A stretch of DNA of 64,000 nt from DAOVRD01 sp964521715. Its GTDB lineage: Bacteria > Planctomycetota > Brocadiia > SM23-32. A model generated the notes under the pieces. That model was given only the letters and a program-made list of their open reading frames with translations. It ran no database searches and was not told where the DNA came from. The stretch lies in NCBI GenBank assembly GCA_964521715.1, contig CAZFSS010000001.1, forward strand, positions 1 to 64,000. Direction: 5' to 3'. Shown here piece after piece: positions 43,959 to 51,457 of this stretch (its first letter is position 1; each line of letters begins with the position of its first letter). The translations under genes were made by a program, and so were the position numbers.

Positions 43959-44309
43959 TCAGCCGCCCTCTCGCTCCTTTATGGACTGGATAGCTTGTTC
44001 TTCGGTTTCGTTTACGTCGAAGACGCGAGTCAACCGGGTCAGCTCGAAGATGGAGCGACAGAAGGCGGGCACTTCGGCCAGGCGCAGTTCGCCGCCCTCT
44101 GCCGCCGCCCTCCGAAGGCAGCTCACGAGCGCTCCCAGGCCCGCGCTGTCGATGAAGTCCATCTTCTCCAGGTTCAGTATCAGGTTCTTTGCGCCGCCCT
44201 CGATCAGGCCGTGCAGTTCGGACTTGATCTCAGACGCCGACAGGGCGTCGAAACGCCCCTCAATGTCAACCACCGTGATGCCGTCATGCTGGCGGGTATC
44301 GCTGATCAC
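43959..44309 (-). CDS. STAS-domain anti-sigma-factor antagonist
   Basis: 116 residues of the SpoIIAA/RsbV type. The phosphorylatable serine is in EKMDFIDSAGLGALVSCLR (about residue 58). ITVVDIEGRFDALSASEIKS is the first strand-helix unit. The GTG at 44309 is chosen because GGAGGA lies 9 bases upstream. It probably frees a partner from an anti-sigma kinase elsewhere. It heads the STAS, receiver, sigma-54 activator group. Confidence 0.88.
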   Translation of the reverse strand: MISDTRQHDGITVVDIEGRFDALSASEIKSELHGLIEGGAKNLILNLEKMDFIDSAGLGALVSCLRRAAAEGGELRLAEVPAFCRSIFELTRLTRVFDVNETEEQAIQSIKEREGG

Positions 44310-44388
44310 TGGTGCAGATCCTCCGACTCGCCTGGTAAGGGAAGCGCAACCCGCTGCACCGTAATGATAAGGGCCGCCGCGCTGGTTG

Positions 44389-44940
44389 TCAATCACCGTG
44401 CGGTTGGGGCGTGTCCTGCCGGTCGCACCGGCGCGCGTTCAGCAGGTCCAGATAGGCGCCCTCTACCAGGTCGTCCTTCCCGATCCCCATCGCCTGCATG
44501 AGCTTGCGCGCAACGGCGGCCCCCTCCTCCGGAGACTGGTCCTCGCGCACGACGACTTCGATCTCCACGAAGCAGCCCAGTCCCTCGACCTCGTCCAGGT
44601 GCACGCGCGTCTGGCCGACCATGTGGAGCGTCCTTTGCTTGCGGACCGCCCCGATGACGCCCAGGGCGCGGCGCAGCACTTCTTTGAGCGCTTCTGGAGC
44701 CTCCGTCCCGGCCAGCCAGTACGTGGACTGCCTGGGGCCCGGGGAGTCCGGTCGTTCGTAGAAGATGAGCTGCCCGCGGCCCTCGTCCTCCAGGCGCAGC
44801 TTCAGCCTGCCCGTCGGCACGCGGAAGAAGATGTCTTCGTGCTTCAGCAGGATGCCCGGCCCGCCGCTCAACTGCTCGGCCCGCTCGCGGACGGCCTCCA
44901 GGTCGCGGACGGACGCCTTCACCTCGACGTTTCGCGGCAT
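44389..44940 (-). CDS. CYTH-domain protein (class IV adenylate cyclase / triphosphatase fold)
   Basis: 183 residues forming the triphosphate tunnel. RNVEVKASVRDLEAVRERAE carries the ExExK-like start (E5, K7). GRLKLRLEDEG and LIFYERPDSPGPRQSTYW give the basic residues, and QTRVHLDEVEGLGCFVEIEV closes the barrel. The family includes CyaB cyclases and thiamine triphosphatases, activity unknown. GGGAGG precedes the ATG. The STAS gene follows 79 bases later. Confidence 0.88.
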   Translation of the reverse strand: MPRNVEVKASVRDLEAVRERAEQLSGGPGILLKHEDIFFRVPTGRLKLRLEDEGRGQLIFYERPDSPGPRQSTYWLAGTEAPEALKEVLRRALGVIGAVRKQRTLHMVGQTRVHLDEVEGLGCFVEIEVVVREDQSPEEGAAVARKLMQAMGIGKDDLVEGAYLDLLNARRCDRQDTPQPHGD

Positions 44941-45025
44941 GCCGACGGCCTCCCTTGGTTGCTGTGCTTTATTCTTCGGCTGCGCCGTGGTAATGTCAAC
45001 GGCCCGGCCGGTTGCCGACAATGGA

Positions 45026-45053
45026 GTAGGGGCGCTTCGCGAAGCGCTCCTGC
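45026..45053. repeat. 28-bp palindrome (GTAGGGGC family), variant copy
   Basis: Starts GTAGGGGCGC, with the perfect 16-bp core GCGCTTCGCGAAGCGC, and ends GCTCCTGC. Same length and outer end as the perfect copies at 25627 and 46019, but with a different centre and mismatches at the right end. Located in the gap between the CYTH and nucleoside hydrolase genes. Confidence 0.55.
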
Positions 45054-45090
45054 GCCGCTCCTGGCCTGCAAGCATGGAGGCGCAGTGGAG

Positions 45091-45981
45091 ATGAGCGAGA
45101 CGGTGCCGTTGCTTCTGGACACGGACATCGGTTCGGACATTGACGACGCCATATGTTTGACCTACCTGCTGGCCGAGCCGCGGTGCGAGCTGCTGGGGGT
45201 GACGACCGTGACGGGACAGCCGCGCGAGCGCGCCATGCTGGCGGACGCCGTCTGCCGGGCCGCCGGCCGCCGCGACGTGCCCATCATGAGTGGCTGCGAC
45301 CGGCCGATCCTCTACCAGCAGAAGCAGCCGAAGGCGCCCCAGGCCGAAGTGCTGCCGGACTGGGACCACCGCGAGGACTTCGAGCAGTACGAGGCGGTGG
45401 ATTTCCTCCGGCGGACCATCCGTGCGCGGCCCGGCGAGGTGACGCTGCTGACCATCGGCCCGCTCACCAACGCCGGCCTGCTCTTCGCCGTGGACCCCGA
45501 GGCGGCCGGAATGCTGAAGCGACTGGTGATGATGGGCGGCTACTACTTCGAGCCGGGCGCGAACGAGTGGAATACCTCGGGCGATCCGATCGCCAGCGCC
45601 CTGGTCTTTGACGCGGACGTGCCGGAGCTCGTGGCCTTCGGGCTCGACGTGACGCTGAGGTGCAAGCTCTCCGCCGACGAGTGCCGCCGGCGTTTCCGGG
45701 GCGGGCCGTTCGACGTGGTACACCAGATGGCCGAAGTGTGGTACCGCCGCGCGGAGCACATTACGTTTCACGATCCGCTGGCCGCCGCCTGCGTCTTCGA
45801 GCCCGATCTCTGCACGTACCGGACCGGCCGCGTCACCATGGACCTCACGAAGGGGGCCACGTACGGGGTCACGCTGTTCGAGGAGGAGCCCGACGGGCCG
45901 CACCGCGTGGCCAGGGACGTCGACGCCGCGCGGTTCTTCGATCATTACTTCAGCGTGACGGCCGTGTTCAGAGACGCGTAG
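45091..45981 (+). CDS. Inosine/uridine-preferring nucleoside hydrolase family
   Basis: 296 residues. The calcium-binding signature LLDTDIGSDIDDAI is at residues 8-21. VTLLTIGPLTNAGLLF and LKRLVMMGGYYFEPGANEWN follow the family pattern, and HITFHDPLAAACVFEPDL carries the active-site histidine and calcium aspartate. It cleaves the N-glycosidic bond of nucleosides, base specificity unknown. Cytoplasmic, no signal peptide. The gene lies between two members of the 28-bp palindrome family. Confidence 0.9.
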   Translation: MSETVPLLLDTDIGSDIDDAICLTYLLAEPRCELLGVTTVTGQPRERAMLADAVCRAAGRRDVPIMSGCDRPILYQQKQPKAPQAEVLPDWDHREDFEQYEAVDFLRRTIRARPGEVTLLTIGPLTNAGLLFAVDPEAAGMLKRLVMMGGYYFEPGANEWNTSGDPIASALVFDADVPELVAFGLDVTLRCKLSADECRRRFRGGPFDVVHQMAEVWYRRAEHITFHDPLAAACVFEPDLCTYRTGRVTMDLTKGATYGVTLFEEEPDGPHRVARDVDAARFFDHYFSVTAVFRDA

Positions 45982-46018
45982 GCGCGTCCCGCCATGCTGG
46001 CAAGTGCGATCCGCTTTC

Positions 46019-46046
46019 GTAGGGGCACGGCGCGCCGTGCCCCTAC
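46019..46046. repeat. 28-bp perfect palindrome (GTAGGGGC family), copy 2
   Basis: Identical over 28 bp to the copy at 25627-25654. It sits between the convergent nucleoside hydrolase and lpxK genes, where a bidirectional terminator would be expected, but no T-run follows. Confidence 0.75.
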
Positions 46047-46115
46047 CTCACGGAGCCAAAGGCGGCCTGCCCGGAAGCTCGGTGTTGAAGTTCCAGCGGG
46101 AACCTGGCATTGCGT

Positions 46116-47207
46116 TCAGGTGCGCCTGCCGACGGCCCCGAGGACGGCGGCAGTGAAGGCCGTCGAGCCCTCGGTCATGTCCATTTCCGTCTGGAGCGCG
46201 TAGGCCGGGCACGCCGCAGGGAAGCCATCCCGCGCCGCCAGGGCTTCCACCTTGACGGCGTCCTTCTCGGTGGTCACGATGCGGTCGCAGCCATGCGCGT
46301 GCGCCTGCCGCAGCAGCCTCTCGATCTGCCGCGCGCTGTAACGTTCGTGGTCCGAGAACACGCGGAAGAGGGCCGGATTGCAGCCCGCCCGCCGGAGCGT
46401 CAGGCGGAATCCCTCGGGGTTGCCGATCCCGCAGAAAGCGCCCCACCGGCCCTCCGCGAGGGCATCCGGGGGCAGCGCCCTGTCGGGCGCGCGCCCCAGC
46501 GGCCGGAGCCCCTCGACCATCGTCTTGCAGAGCGCGACCGGCACGCCCGGGGCGGCTTGATTCAGCCTCCTCTTGACCTCCTGGACGTGCTCGGGGGCGA
46601 CGAGCTCCGTCCGCGTCATGACGAGGAAGTCGGCCCGCTTCAGCCCCCCCAGCGGCTCCCGCAGCAGGCCCCGCGGCAGCAGACGGCCCGCCCCGAACGG
46701 CCAGACGGCGTCAATGAGGACGACGTCCAGGTCCCGGGCGAGGCGCCGGTGCTGGAAGCCGTCATCCAGTATCAGCACGTCGGCGCCGTGCTCGCGGACG
46801 GCCGTCTCGGCGCCCTTCAGCCTGTCGGGGTTCACGACCACGGGCACGCCGTCCGCCAGCCGGGACAGCATGGCGTTCTCGTCGTCGAGCCCGAGCCCCT
46901 CGTGCCGTCCGTAGCCCCGGGACAGGATGGCCGGCCGCAGCCTGTGGATGACCATCAGCCGGGCCAGCCACGCGGCGAAGGGCGTCTTGCCCGTGCCGCC
47001 GGCCGTTATGTTGCCCACGCTCACGACGGGCGCGGCGGCCCGATGCGTCTTGAGCCAGCCGGCGCGGTAGAGGCCGTTCCTCGCCCTTACGCCGAGCCCG
47101 TAAGCGCAGGCCGCTATGCCCAGGGACACGCGGGCGGCGGCAAGCAGCGGACCCCGCCGGCGGGGGGAGATCACTGCTCTGTGGAACCGGAAAAGGCCTG
47201 CGCCCAT
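46116..47207 (-). CDS. lpxK: Tetraacyldisaccharide 4-prime-kinase (lipid A synthesis)
   Basis: Phosphorylates lipid A disaccharide at the inner membrane, which implies a lipopolysaccharide-bearing outer membrane. The P-loop lies in VVSVGNITAGGTGKTPFAAW (about residue 67). LSRGYGR, DVLILDDGFQHRRLARDLDV and MTRTE are further signatures. 363 residues. The N-terminal hydrophobic segment (about 27-45) anchors it. The ATG at 47207 has GGAGGGG about 10 bases upstream. An ATG at 47225 is also possible. Confidence 0.92.
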   Translation of the reverse strand: MGAGLFRFHRAVISPRRRGPLLAAARVSLGIAACAYGLGVRARNGLYRAGWLKTHRAAAPVVSVGNITAGGTGKTPFAAWLARLMVIHRLRPAILSRGYGRHEGLGLDDENAMLSRLADGVPVVVNPDRLKGAETAVREHGADVLILDDGFQHRRLARDLDVVLIDAVWPFGAGRLLPRGLLREPLGGLKRADFLVMTRTELVAPEHVQEVKRRLNQAAPGVPVALCKTMVEGLRPLGRAPDRALPPDALAEGRWGAFCGIGNPEGFRLTLRRAGCNPALFRVFSDHERYSARQIERLLRQAHAHGCDRIVTTEKDAVKVEALAARDGFPAACPAYALQTEMDMTEGSTAFTAAVLGAVGRRT

Positions 47208-47277
47208 CCTGTGCGCCCCCTCCATGACCAGCCCGCCGCGTGACCGGGCCGAACGCCGGGCGTCCCGGCGGCGTCTC

Positions 47278-47305
47278 TTGCATGACTGCACTGTTTGCAT
47301 ACAAT
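47278..47305 (+). promoter_or_regulatory. Sigma-70 promoter of the Gfo/Idh oxidoreductase gene
   Basis: TTGCAT (47278-47283) and TACAAT (47300-47305) are 16 bases apart, 62 bases before the ATG. Confidence 0.55.
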
Positions 47306-47367
47306 ACAGCAGGCGTGCTCCTGCGGCAAGACCAGGGGCAGCCGAACCTCTGGCGGAGGACACGACG

Positions 47368-48384
47368 ATGATCAGGGTCGGAATCATAGGGCTGGGGGGC
47401 ATGGGCAACATGCATCTGGGCTGCTACGCCGCGGTCCAGGGCGCCGAGGTCGTGGCCGTGGCGGACATACGGGAGGAGAGGCTCCACGCCGGCCAGACCT
47501 CCCAGCAGATCAACATCGGCGCGGGCGGCGGCAGGCTCGATCCCGAGAAGCAGAAGCTCACCACGAACGCCGACGAGCTCATTGACGATCCGGACATCGA
47601 CATGCTGGACATCTGCCTGCCGACGTTCCTGCACGCCGAGCACTGCAAGAAAGGGCTGCAAGCCGGCAAGCACGTCCTATGCGAGAAGCCGATGGCGCTC
47701 ACGCACCGCGAGTGCGAAGACGTGCTGAAGGTGGTCCAGGACGCCCCCGGCAAGCTGATGATCGCCCATTGCGTGCGGTTCTTCCCGGCCTACGAGTACC
47801 TGAACGAGGCGATCGAGTCCGGTCGGTTCGGCCGGCTGCTTGAGCTGTCCATGTGGCGGGGGGGCTCGCCGCCGCGCTGGTCGTGGGAGAACTGGCTCCT
47901 GAACCACGTGCGCAGCGGCGGCGGCATGCTGGACCTGCACGTGCACGACGCGGACTTCGTCCACCACGTGCTGGGCAGGCCGCGCGCCGTCTGCTCCACG
48001 GGAGCCGTGGGACCCAGCGGGGGCTACGACGCAGTGGACACCCAGTACGTCTACGAGGACAAGATGGCCGTGCGCGCCGGGGCCAACCTGGCGCTGCCGA
48101 CCGGCTTCGGCTTCGAGGCACACTTCCTGGCGGCCTTTGAGAAGGGGTGCCTGCGGTTCAGCACCGCCGAGCACGACGGGCTGATGGAGATCACCGACGA
48201 GGGCACCAGTCATCCCGGCCTGCCCGAGAAGAACGGCTACCAGGAGGAGATCGCCTACTTCGTGAGATGCATCCAGAACGACGAGGTCCCGGCCGTCGTT
48301 ACGCCCGAGTCAAGCGCCTTCTCCGTCAGGCTGATCGAGGCGGAGAGGGAATCCATCGAGACGGGCCGCTCCGTGGCGCTCTGA
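47368..48384 (+). CDS. Gfo/Idh/MocA-family NAD(P)-dependent oxidoreductase
   Basis: 338 residues. The dinucleotide fold begins VGIIGLGGMGNMHLGCYAAV (GxGxxG) and the catalytic-site lysine is in HVLCEKPMALTHRECEDVL (about residue 107). The C-terminal sheet domain contains GGGMLDLHVHDADFVHHVLG with the substrate-site aspartate and histidine. It oxidises or reduces a sugar or polyol, substrate unknown. GGAGGA precedes the ATG. The restriction-modification island starts 28 bases after its stop. Confidence 0.9.
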   Translation: MIRVGIIGLGGMGNMHLGCYAAVQGAEVVAVADIREERLHAGQTSQQINIGAGGGRLDPEKQKLTTNADELIDDPDIDMLDICLPTFLHAEHCKKGLQAGKHVLCEKPMALTHRECEDVLKVVQDAPGKLMIAHCVRFFPAYEYLNEAIESGRFGRLLELSMWRGGSPPRWSWENWLLNHVRSGGGMLDLHVHDADFVHHVLGRPRAVCSTGAVGPSGGYDAVDTQYVYEDKMAVRAGANLALPTGFGFEAHFLAAFEKGCLRFSTAEHDGLMEITDEGTSHPGLPEKNGYQEEIAYFVRCIQNDEVPAVVTPESSAFSVRLIEAERESIETGRSVAL

Positions 48385-48412
48385 CGCGGCCCCCGTCCCC
48401 GCCACGGCCATC

Positions 48413-48623
48413 CACCACGGAGACACTGAGAACACGGAGAACGGCAACACCAGGATAAACCACTACGACACGACGAGCACAACGCAGTAATACAGGCTGT
48501 AACGCCGTGCTCGTTGTGCCGTTGTGGTTGGCTCTCTCTGGTGCGCCGTGTTTCTGCTGTTTGTCGTTCGCCGAGGTCCCTGCCGTCTCTGCCGTTCTCG
48601 GTGCTCTCCGTGTCTCCGTGGTG
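48413..48623. repeat. 211-bp long palindromic repeat, left copy
   Basis: Begins CACCACGGAGACACTGAGAA and ends with near-complementary GCTCTCCGTGTCTCCGTGGTG-type sequence. A second inner pair (AACCACTACGACACGACGAG with GTGCTCGTTGTGCCGTTGTG) lets the whole element fold as one hairpin. It matches the element at 51190-51439 in the same orientation, with equal length once a 39-bp insertion there is removed. It encodes nothing recognisable and forms the left boundary of the restriction-modification island. Confidence 0.85.
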
Positions 48624-48631
48624 AGATGTTG

Positions 48632-49024
48632 TCAGGCTTCGGCCGCGCGCGCCAGGTTGAGCTCCAGCAGCTTCTCCAGTATCTCCTCGTCCGTGGTGTC
48701 GGGCTTCCAGGCCGGGTCGCCCGTCGTCGCCGCGTAGGCCGCGCAGACGGCCCCGTCCAGCTTCGCGTGTGCGTTGCGCAGCCAGGTGGGCGTCTCGTTG
48801 TAGAGGTTGGTGAGGGTCCGCTTCTTGAGGGCCTTCGCGAACGGCGGGTCCGGGACGGTGCGGGGATAGCGGACCGTGCCGATGCCGTTCTGGTCCGCGT
48901 CATAGACGTACCGGGCCCAGGGGCCGTCTACGGAGCCGGGGAATTGGAGCACTTCCGCGACGGTCCACTCGGGCGGGTTGAGCCAGCGCTCGCGCAGCTC
49001 GTTCAGTTCCCGTGCGGCGAGTGT
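48632..49024 (-). pseudogene. C-terminal fragment of an MmeI-like (type IIG/IIL) DNA methyltransferase-endonuclease
   Basis: An open stretch of 130 codons with no start of its own, directly after the TAG of the restriction endonuclease and in the same frame. LNELRERWLNPPEWTVAEVL, then KKRTLTNLYNETPTWLRNAH and TDEEILEKLLELNLARA, match the extreme C-terminus of large MmeI-like DNA methylases (about 900 residues). The matching N-terminal fragment lies at 50695-51106 on the same strand, so the gene was split by the methylase and endonuclease genes now between them, and its centre is missing. Confidence 0.75.
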
Positions 49025-49658
49025 CTACGGCCCAATGCCGATGATGACGAGTGGGACGGGAGGGTTGTTGCGCCCGTGGCGCATTATGTTGTAGACCTCC
49101 CCCTCGAAGTACGCGATGCCGGTGGACATCAGGCGGCCGCCCTCGGGATCGCTCATCATCGCTTTCACCGGGAGAATCTCTATGCCGACGTCGATGATGC
49201 CGCCGGCGTAGAATAGCAGATGCTTGACGAACAGGTCGTAGGCGACAAACGCGTACTTGCCGAACTGTACCTCGATGGCGATTTGGTCCTTGACGAAGTC
49301 GGTCTGTTTATACGACAGGATCGGCTTCGTTACGCCGTGCTCCTCAAGGAACCTCTTCTGGTCGTCAAGGGACAGGTTCACAACTTGCTCTAACAGCTTG
49401 CGGTCAGTCGTCACGTAGTACTCGTACCGGACGCCCTGCCAGCCAGCGGCCTCGGGCCCGACTTGCGAAGCCGGCGTTCAACATGTGCGGGCTGTACAGC
49501 CTCTTCCCCTTCATCGTTTTCTCTTCGCTTACCTTCGTGCGGCACTGGTCGGCGTGTACCTGCGCGATCACGCAGTTGATTTCCCCGTAGAGACTCCGAT
49601 GGTGTACGAGAAGGAACTCCTCGCCGTTCAGGTGCGAGTATACTTCGACTATCCTCAC
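49025..49658 (-). pseudogene. BglII/BstYI-type restriction endonuclease, one frameshift
   Basis: Two frames together give a protein of about 210 residues. The first (GTG at 49658, GGAGGG upstream) reads RIVEVYSHLNGEEFLLVHHR and GKRLYSPHMLNAGF. The second reads YEYYVTTDRKLLEQVV and TDFVKDQIAIEVQFGKYAFV, then FVKHLLFYAGGIIDVGIEIL and ends LVIIGIGP. The BglII-family catalytic set D...E-x-Q is present, with nine residues from D to E as in BglII. The frame breaks at a CCC run (49451-49460): dropping one base restores the whole protein. This is either a true inactivating mutation or an assembly error. The inferred target is a GATC-centred site such as RGATCY or AGATCT. Confidence 0.8.
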
Positions 49659-49700
49659 TGTTGGGGTCCCTCCCCGGCGGCCTGGCTTCGTCTATGATGT

Positions 49701-50594
49701 TTATGTGTCGAACAGAGAAGACGTCCGCGTGTTGCTGGCGGGCTCTTTCGGCTTGTATATGGGCTTATTCATCGGCCGAACGCGAAGTCTGCCCGCAGCC
49801 GCGGCCCTTATGCGTTCCTCCGCGATGTCGATGTACTCCTTCACTATCTCCGCACCGTGGCCGCTGCGCGCATGGCGCACAGCCGCAACGATCGTCGTCC
49901 CGACCCCAGCAAACGGATCGAAGACGGCATCCCCCGGACGAGTCATGGACAGCACGAGCCGCTCTACGAGGCCCACGGGGAACTGGCACGGATGCGCAGT
50001 CTTCTCCACATGGTTGCTCTTGACGTTCGGAATGTCCCACACGTCGCCGGGGTTCTTCCCCCGCGGGTCGCAGGAGTACTCGCCTGCCTTCGAGCCCTTG
50101 AAGTACTTCTTGCCAGGGTACTTCTGCGGGACGCGCACGGGGTCGAGATCGAAGAAGTAATCGTCGGTCTTCGTGTACCACACGATGGTCTCGTACCGGC
50201 CGGAGAAGCGGTTCTTGCAGTGCAGTCCGTGACCGAAGCGCCACACAATGCGGTTGCGCATCTTCAGACCTAAGTCCGCGAAGACCGGGTACAGCAGGGA
50301 GTCCACCGGGACGATCGCGCCGTTCTTCACATAGTTGCCGACCTGCCAGCACAGGCTGCCGTTCGGGCGCAGCACGCGCACGCACTCCGAGATGACCTGG
50401 CGCTGCTGGTCGGCGTAGCTGTCGGGGTCGATCCTGCTCTCGTACTCTTTGCCGATGTTGTACGGGGGCGAAGTAACCACAAGCTGGATGCACTCCGTCG
50501 GCATGGTGGAGAGCATCTCCAGGCAGTCCCCGTGGTACAGAGTGACAACGTTGTCGACGTGGAACGACTGAGCTATCTCGACTTGCCTGAGCAT
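49701..50594 (-). CDS. Type II DNA methyltransferase, beta class, probably N4-cytosine
   Basis: 297 residues, intact. The catalytic motif IV comes first, TSPPYNIGKEYESR (residues 41-46 the core), followed by LRPNGSLCWQVGNY, and the SAM-binding motif I comes late, VFDPFAGVGTTIVAAV. This order is the beta class, and the S-P-P-Y form is usual for m4C enzymes such as the BglII and BamHI methylases. GGAGGT precedes the ATG. The endonuclease starts 42 bases downstream. It should protect DNA from that enzyme. No controller protein gene is seen. Confidence 0.88.
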   Translation of the reverse strand: MLRQVEIAQSFHVDNVVTLYHGDCLEMLSTMPTECIQLVVTSPPYNIGKEYESRIDPDSYADQQRQVISECVRVLRPNGSLCWQVGNYVKNGAIVPVDSLLYPVFADLGLKMRNRIVWRFGHGLHCKNRFSGRYETIVWYTKTDDYFFDLDPVRVPQKYPGKKYFKGSKAGEYSCDPRGKNPGDVWDIPNVKSNHVEKTAHPCQFPVGLVERLVLSMTRPGDAVFDPFAGVGTTIVAAVRHARSGHGAEIVKEYIDIAEERIRAAAAGRLRVRPMNKPIYKPKEPASNTRTSSLFDT

Positions 50595-50640
50595 TCCGGC
50601 ACCTCCGAGCGCTCGGCGTTCTGCAAACGGATCGGCGTCC

Positions 50641-50668
50641 ATTCTACCGTTCCCGTCGGCGAAAGCAA
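50641..50668 (-). promoter_or_regulatory. Sigma-70 promoter of the restriction-modification pair
   Basis: Minus-strand TTGCTT (50668-50663) and TAGAAT (50646-50641) are separated by 16 bases, about 46 bases before the methylase ATG. It lies at the junction with the N-terminal fragment of the older gene, so the incoming cassette brought its own promoter. Confidence 0.5.
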
Positions 50669-50694
50669 CCTGCCCAACGCCGGCGCAGGCCAGG

Positions 50695-51106
50695 ATGCTG
50701 AGCGCGGATCGGGCAGCTTGGAGAGGCGTATCTCGTGGACCTCGACGGGCGTGGCGGTGAAGTTCGTGCGGACGATGATGCGGTCCATGTCGGACACGAC
50801 GAGGAGGGGCGGGTTCTCGAGGTCCTCGCGGTACTGGAGGAGCTGATCGTAGGCGGCGTCGAGGTCCTTGTGCTTGCCCTTGTGTTCCCAGGCGAAGAAG
50901 CCCTTCTTCCATACGTCGGCCCAGTCGTCGCCGCCGCCGTGCTTGGCGGCCCCCTTCTCGAAGGTGAACTACTCGCCGGTCGGGTCGGCCTCGGCGGGCT
51001 TGGGGTGGTCGACGAGCTCGCAGAGGTCGAGGAAGTGCTGCTGGGAGGCGGAGCGCTCCGAGAGATCGGCGGTGCCCCACTTCTGGATGAACCGGACGGC
51101 GTCCAT
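50695..51106 (-). pseudogene. N-terminal fragment of an MmeI-like (type IIG/IIL) DNA methyltransferase-endonuclease
   Basis: Starts at the ATG at 51106: MDAVRFIQKWGTADLSERSA, then SQQHFLDLCELVDHP and PAEADPTGE, the conserved opening of MmeI-like enzymes. A TAG at 50971-50969 replaces the expected aromatic codon. The same frame continues FTFEKGAAKHGGGDDWADVW then KKGFFAWEHKGKHKDLDAAY, which holds the D...ExK nuclease motif, and NPPLLVVSDMDRIIVRTNF. Similarity ends near 50695, where the methylase promoter begins. The C-terminal part is at 48632-49024. Confidence 0.75.
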
Positions 51107-51189
51107 GCGGATTGTGCCCTCCTCACTCCGGGCAACCCCGTGAAAGGTAACAGAACCGGCGGCCGGGGTCAATCACGGCCAGGACGGCA

Positions 51190-51439
51190 CACCACTGAGA
51201 CACGGAGGACACGGAGAACGGCAACGATGGGGTTAACCACTACGACACGACGAACACAACGAAGTAATGCAGGCTGTAACGCCGTGCTCGTTGTGCCGTT
51301 GTGGTTAGCTCATTCTGGTGGGCCGTCTCTCTGTTGTTCGTCGTTGCCCCAGGTATCTTCCGTCTCTGCCGTTCTCCGTGTGCTCCGTCCGGCCTTCGTA
51401 GCCGAAGCCACTTCGGCGGAGTAGGCTGTCTCCGTGGTG
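51190..51439. repeat. 211-bp long palindromic repeat, right copy (250 bp with insertion)
   Basis: Same orientation and sequence family as 48413-48623: shared inner core TGTAACGCCGTGCTCGTTGT and outer ends CACCAC...GTGGTG. A 39-bp block at 51389-51427 interrupts it, and without that block the length is exactly 211. It forms the right boundary of the island, 18 bases from the mutS stop. Confidence 0.85.
51389..51427. repeat. 39-bp palindromic element nested in the right repeat
   Basis: Inserted between CTCCGT and GTCTCCGTGGTG, which are contiguous in the left copy. It contains GCCGAAGCCACTTCGGC, a stem with 6-base arms, flanked by imperfect outer arms (GGCCTTCG and GGAGTAGGC). Confidence 0.7.
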
Positions 51440-51457
51440 GGATGTTGTTGGGGGGGA

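Noticed and set aside
50573..51080. An extended N-terminus for the island methyltransferase
   Set aside because: The frame is open upstream but carries no methylase motifs. The ATG at 50594 has GGAGGT directly upstream and follows the promoter.
48413..51439. The repeats as a CRISPR array or as insertion-sequence ends
   Set aside because: Only two copies 2.8 kb apart with no short regular spacing, and no transposase between them.
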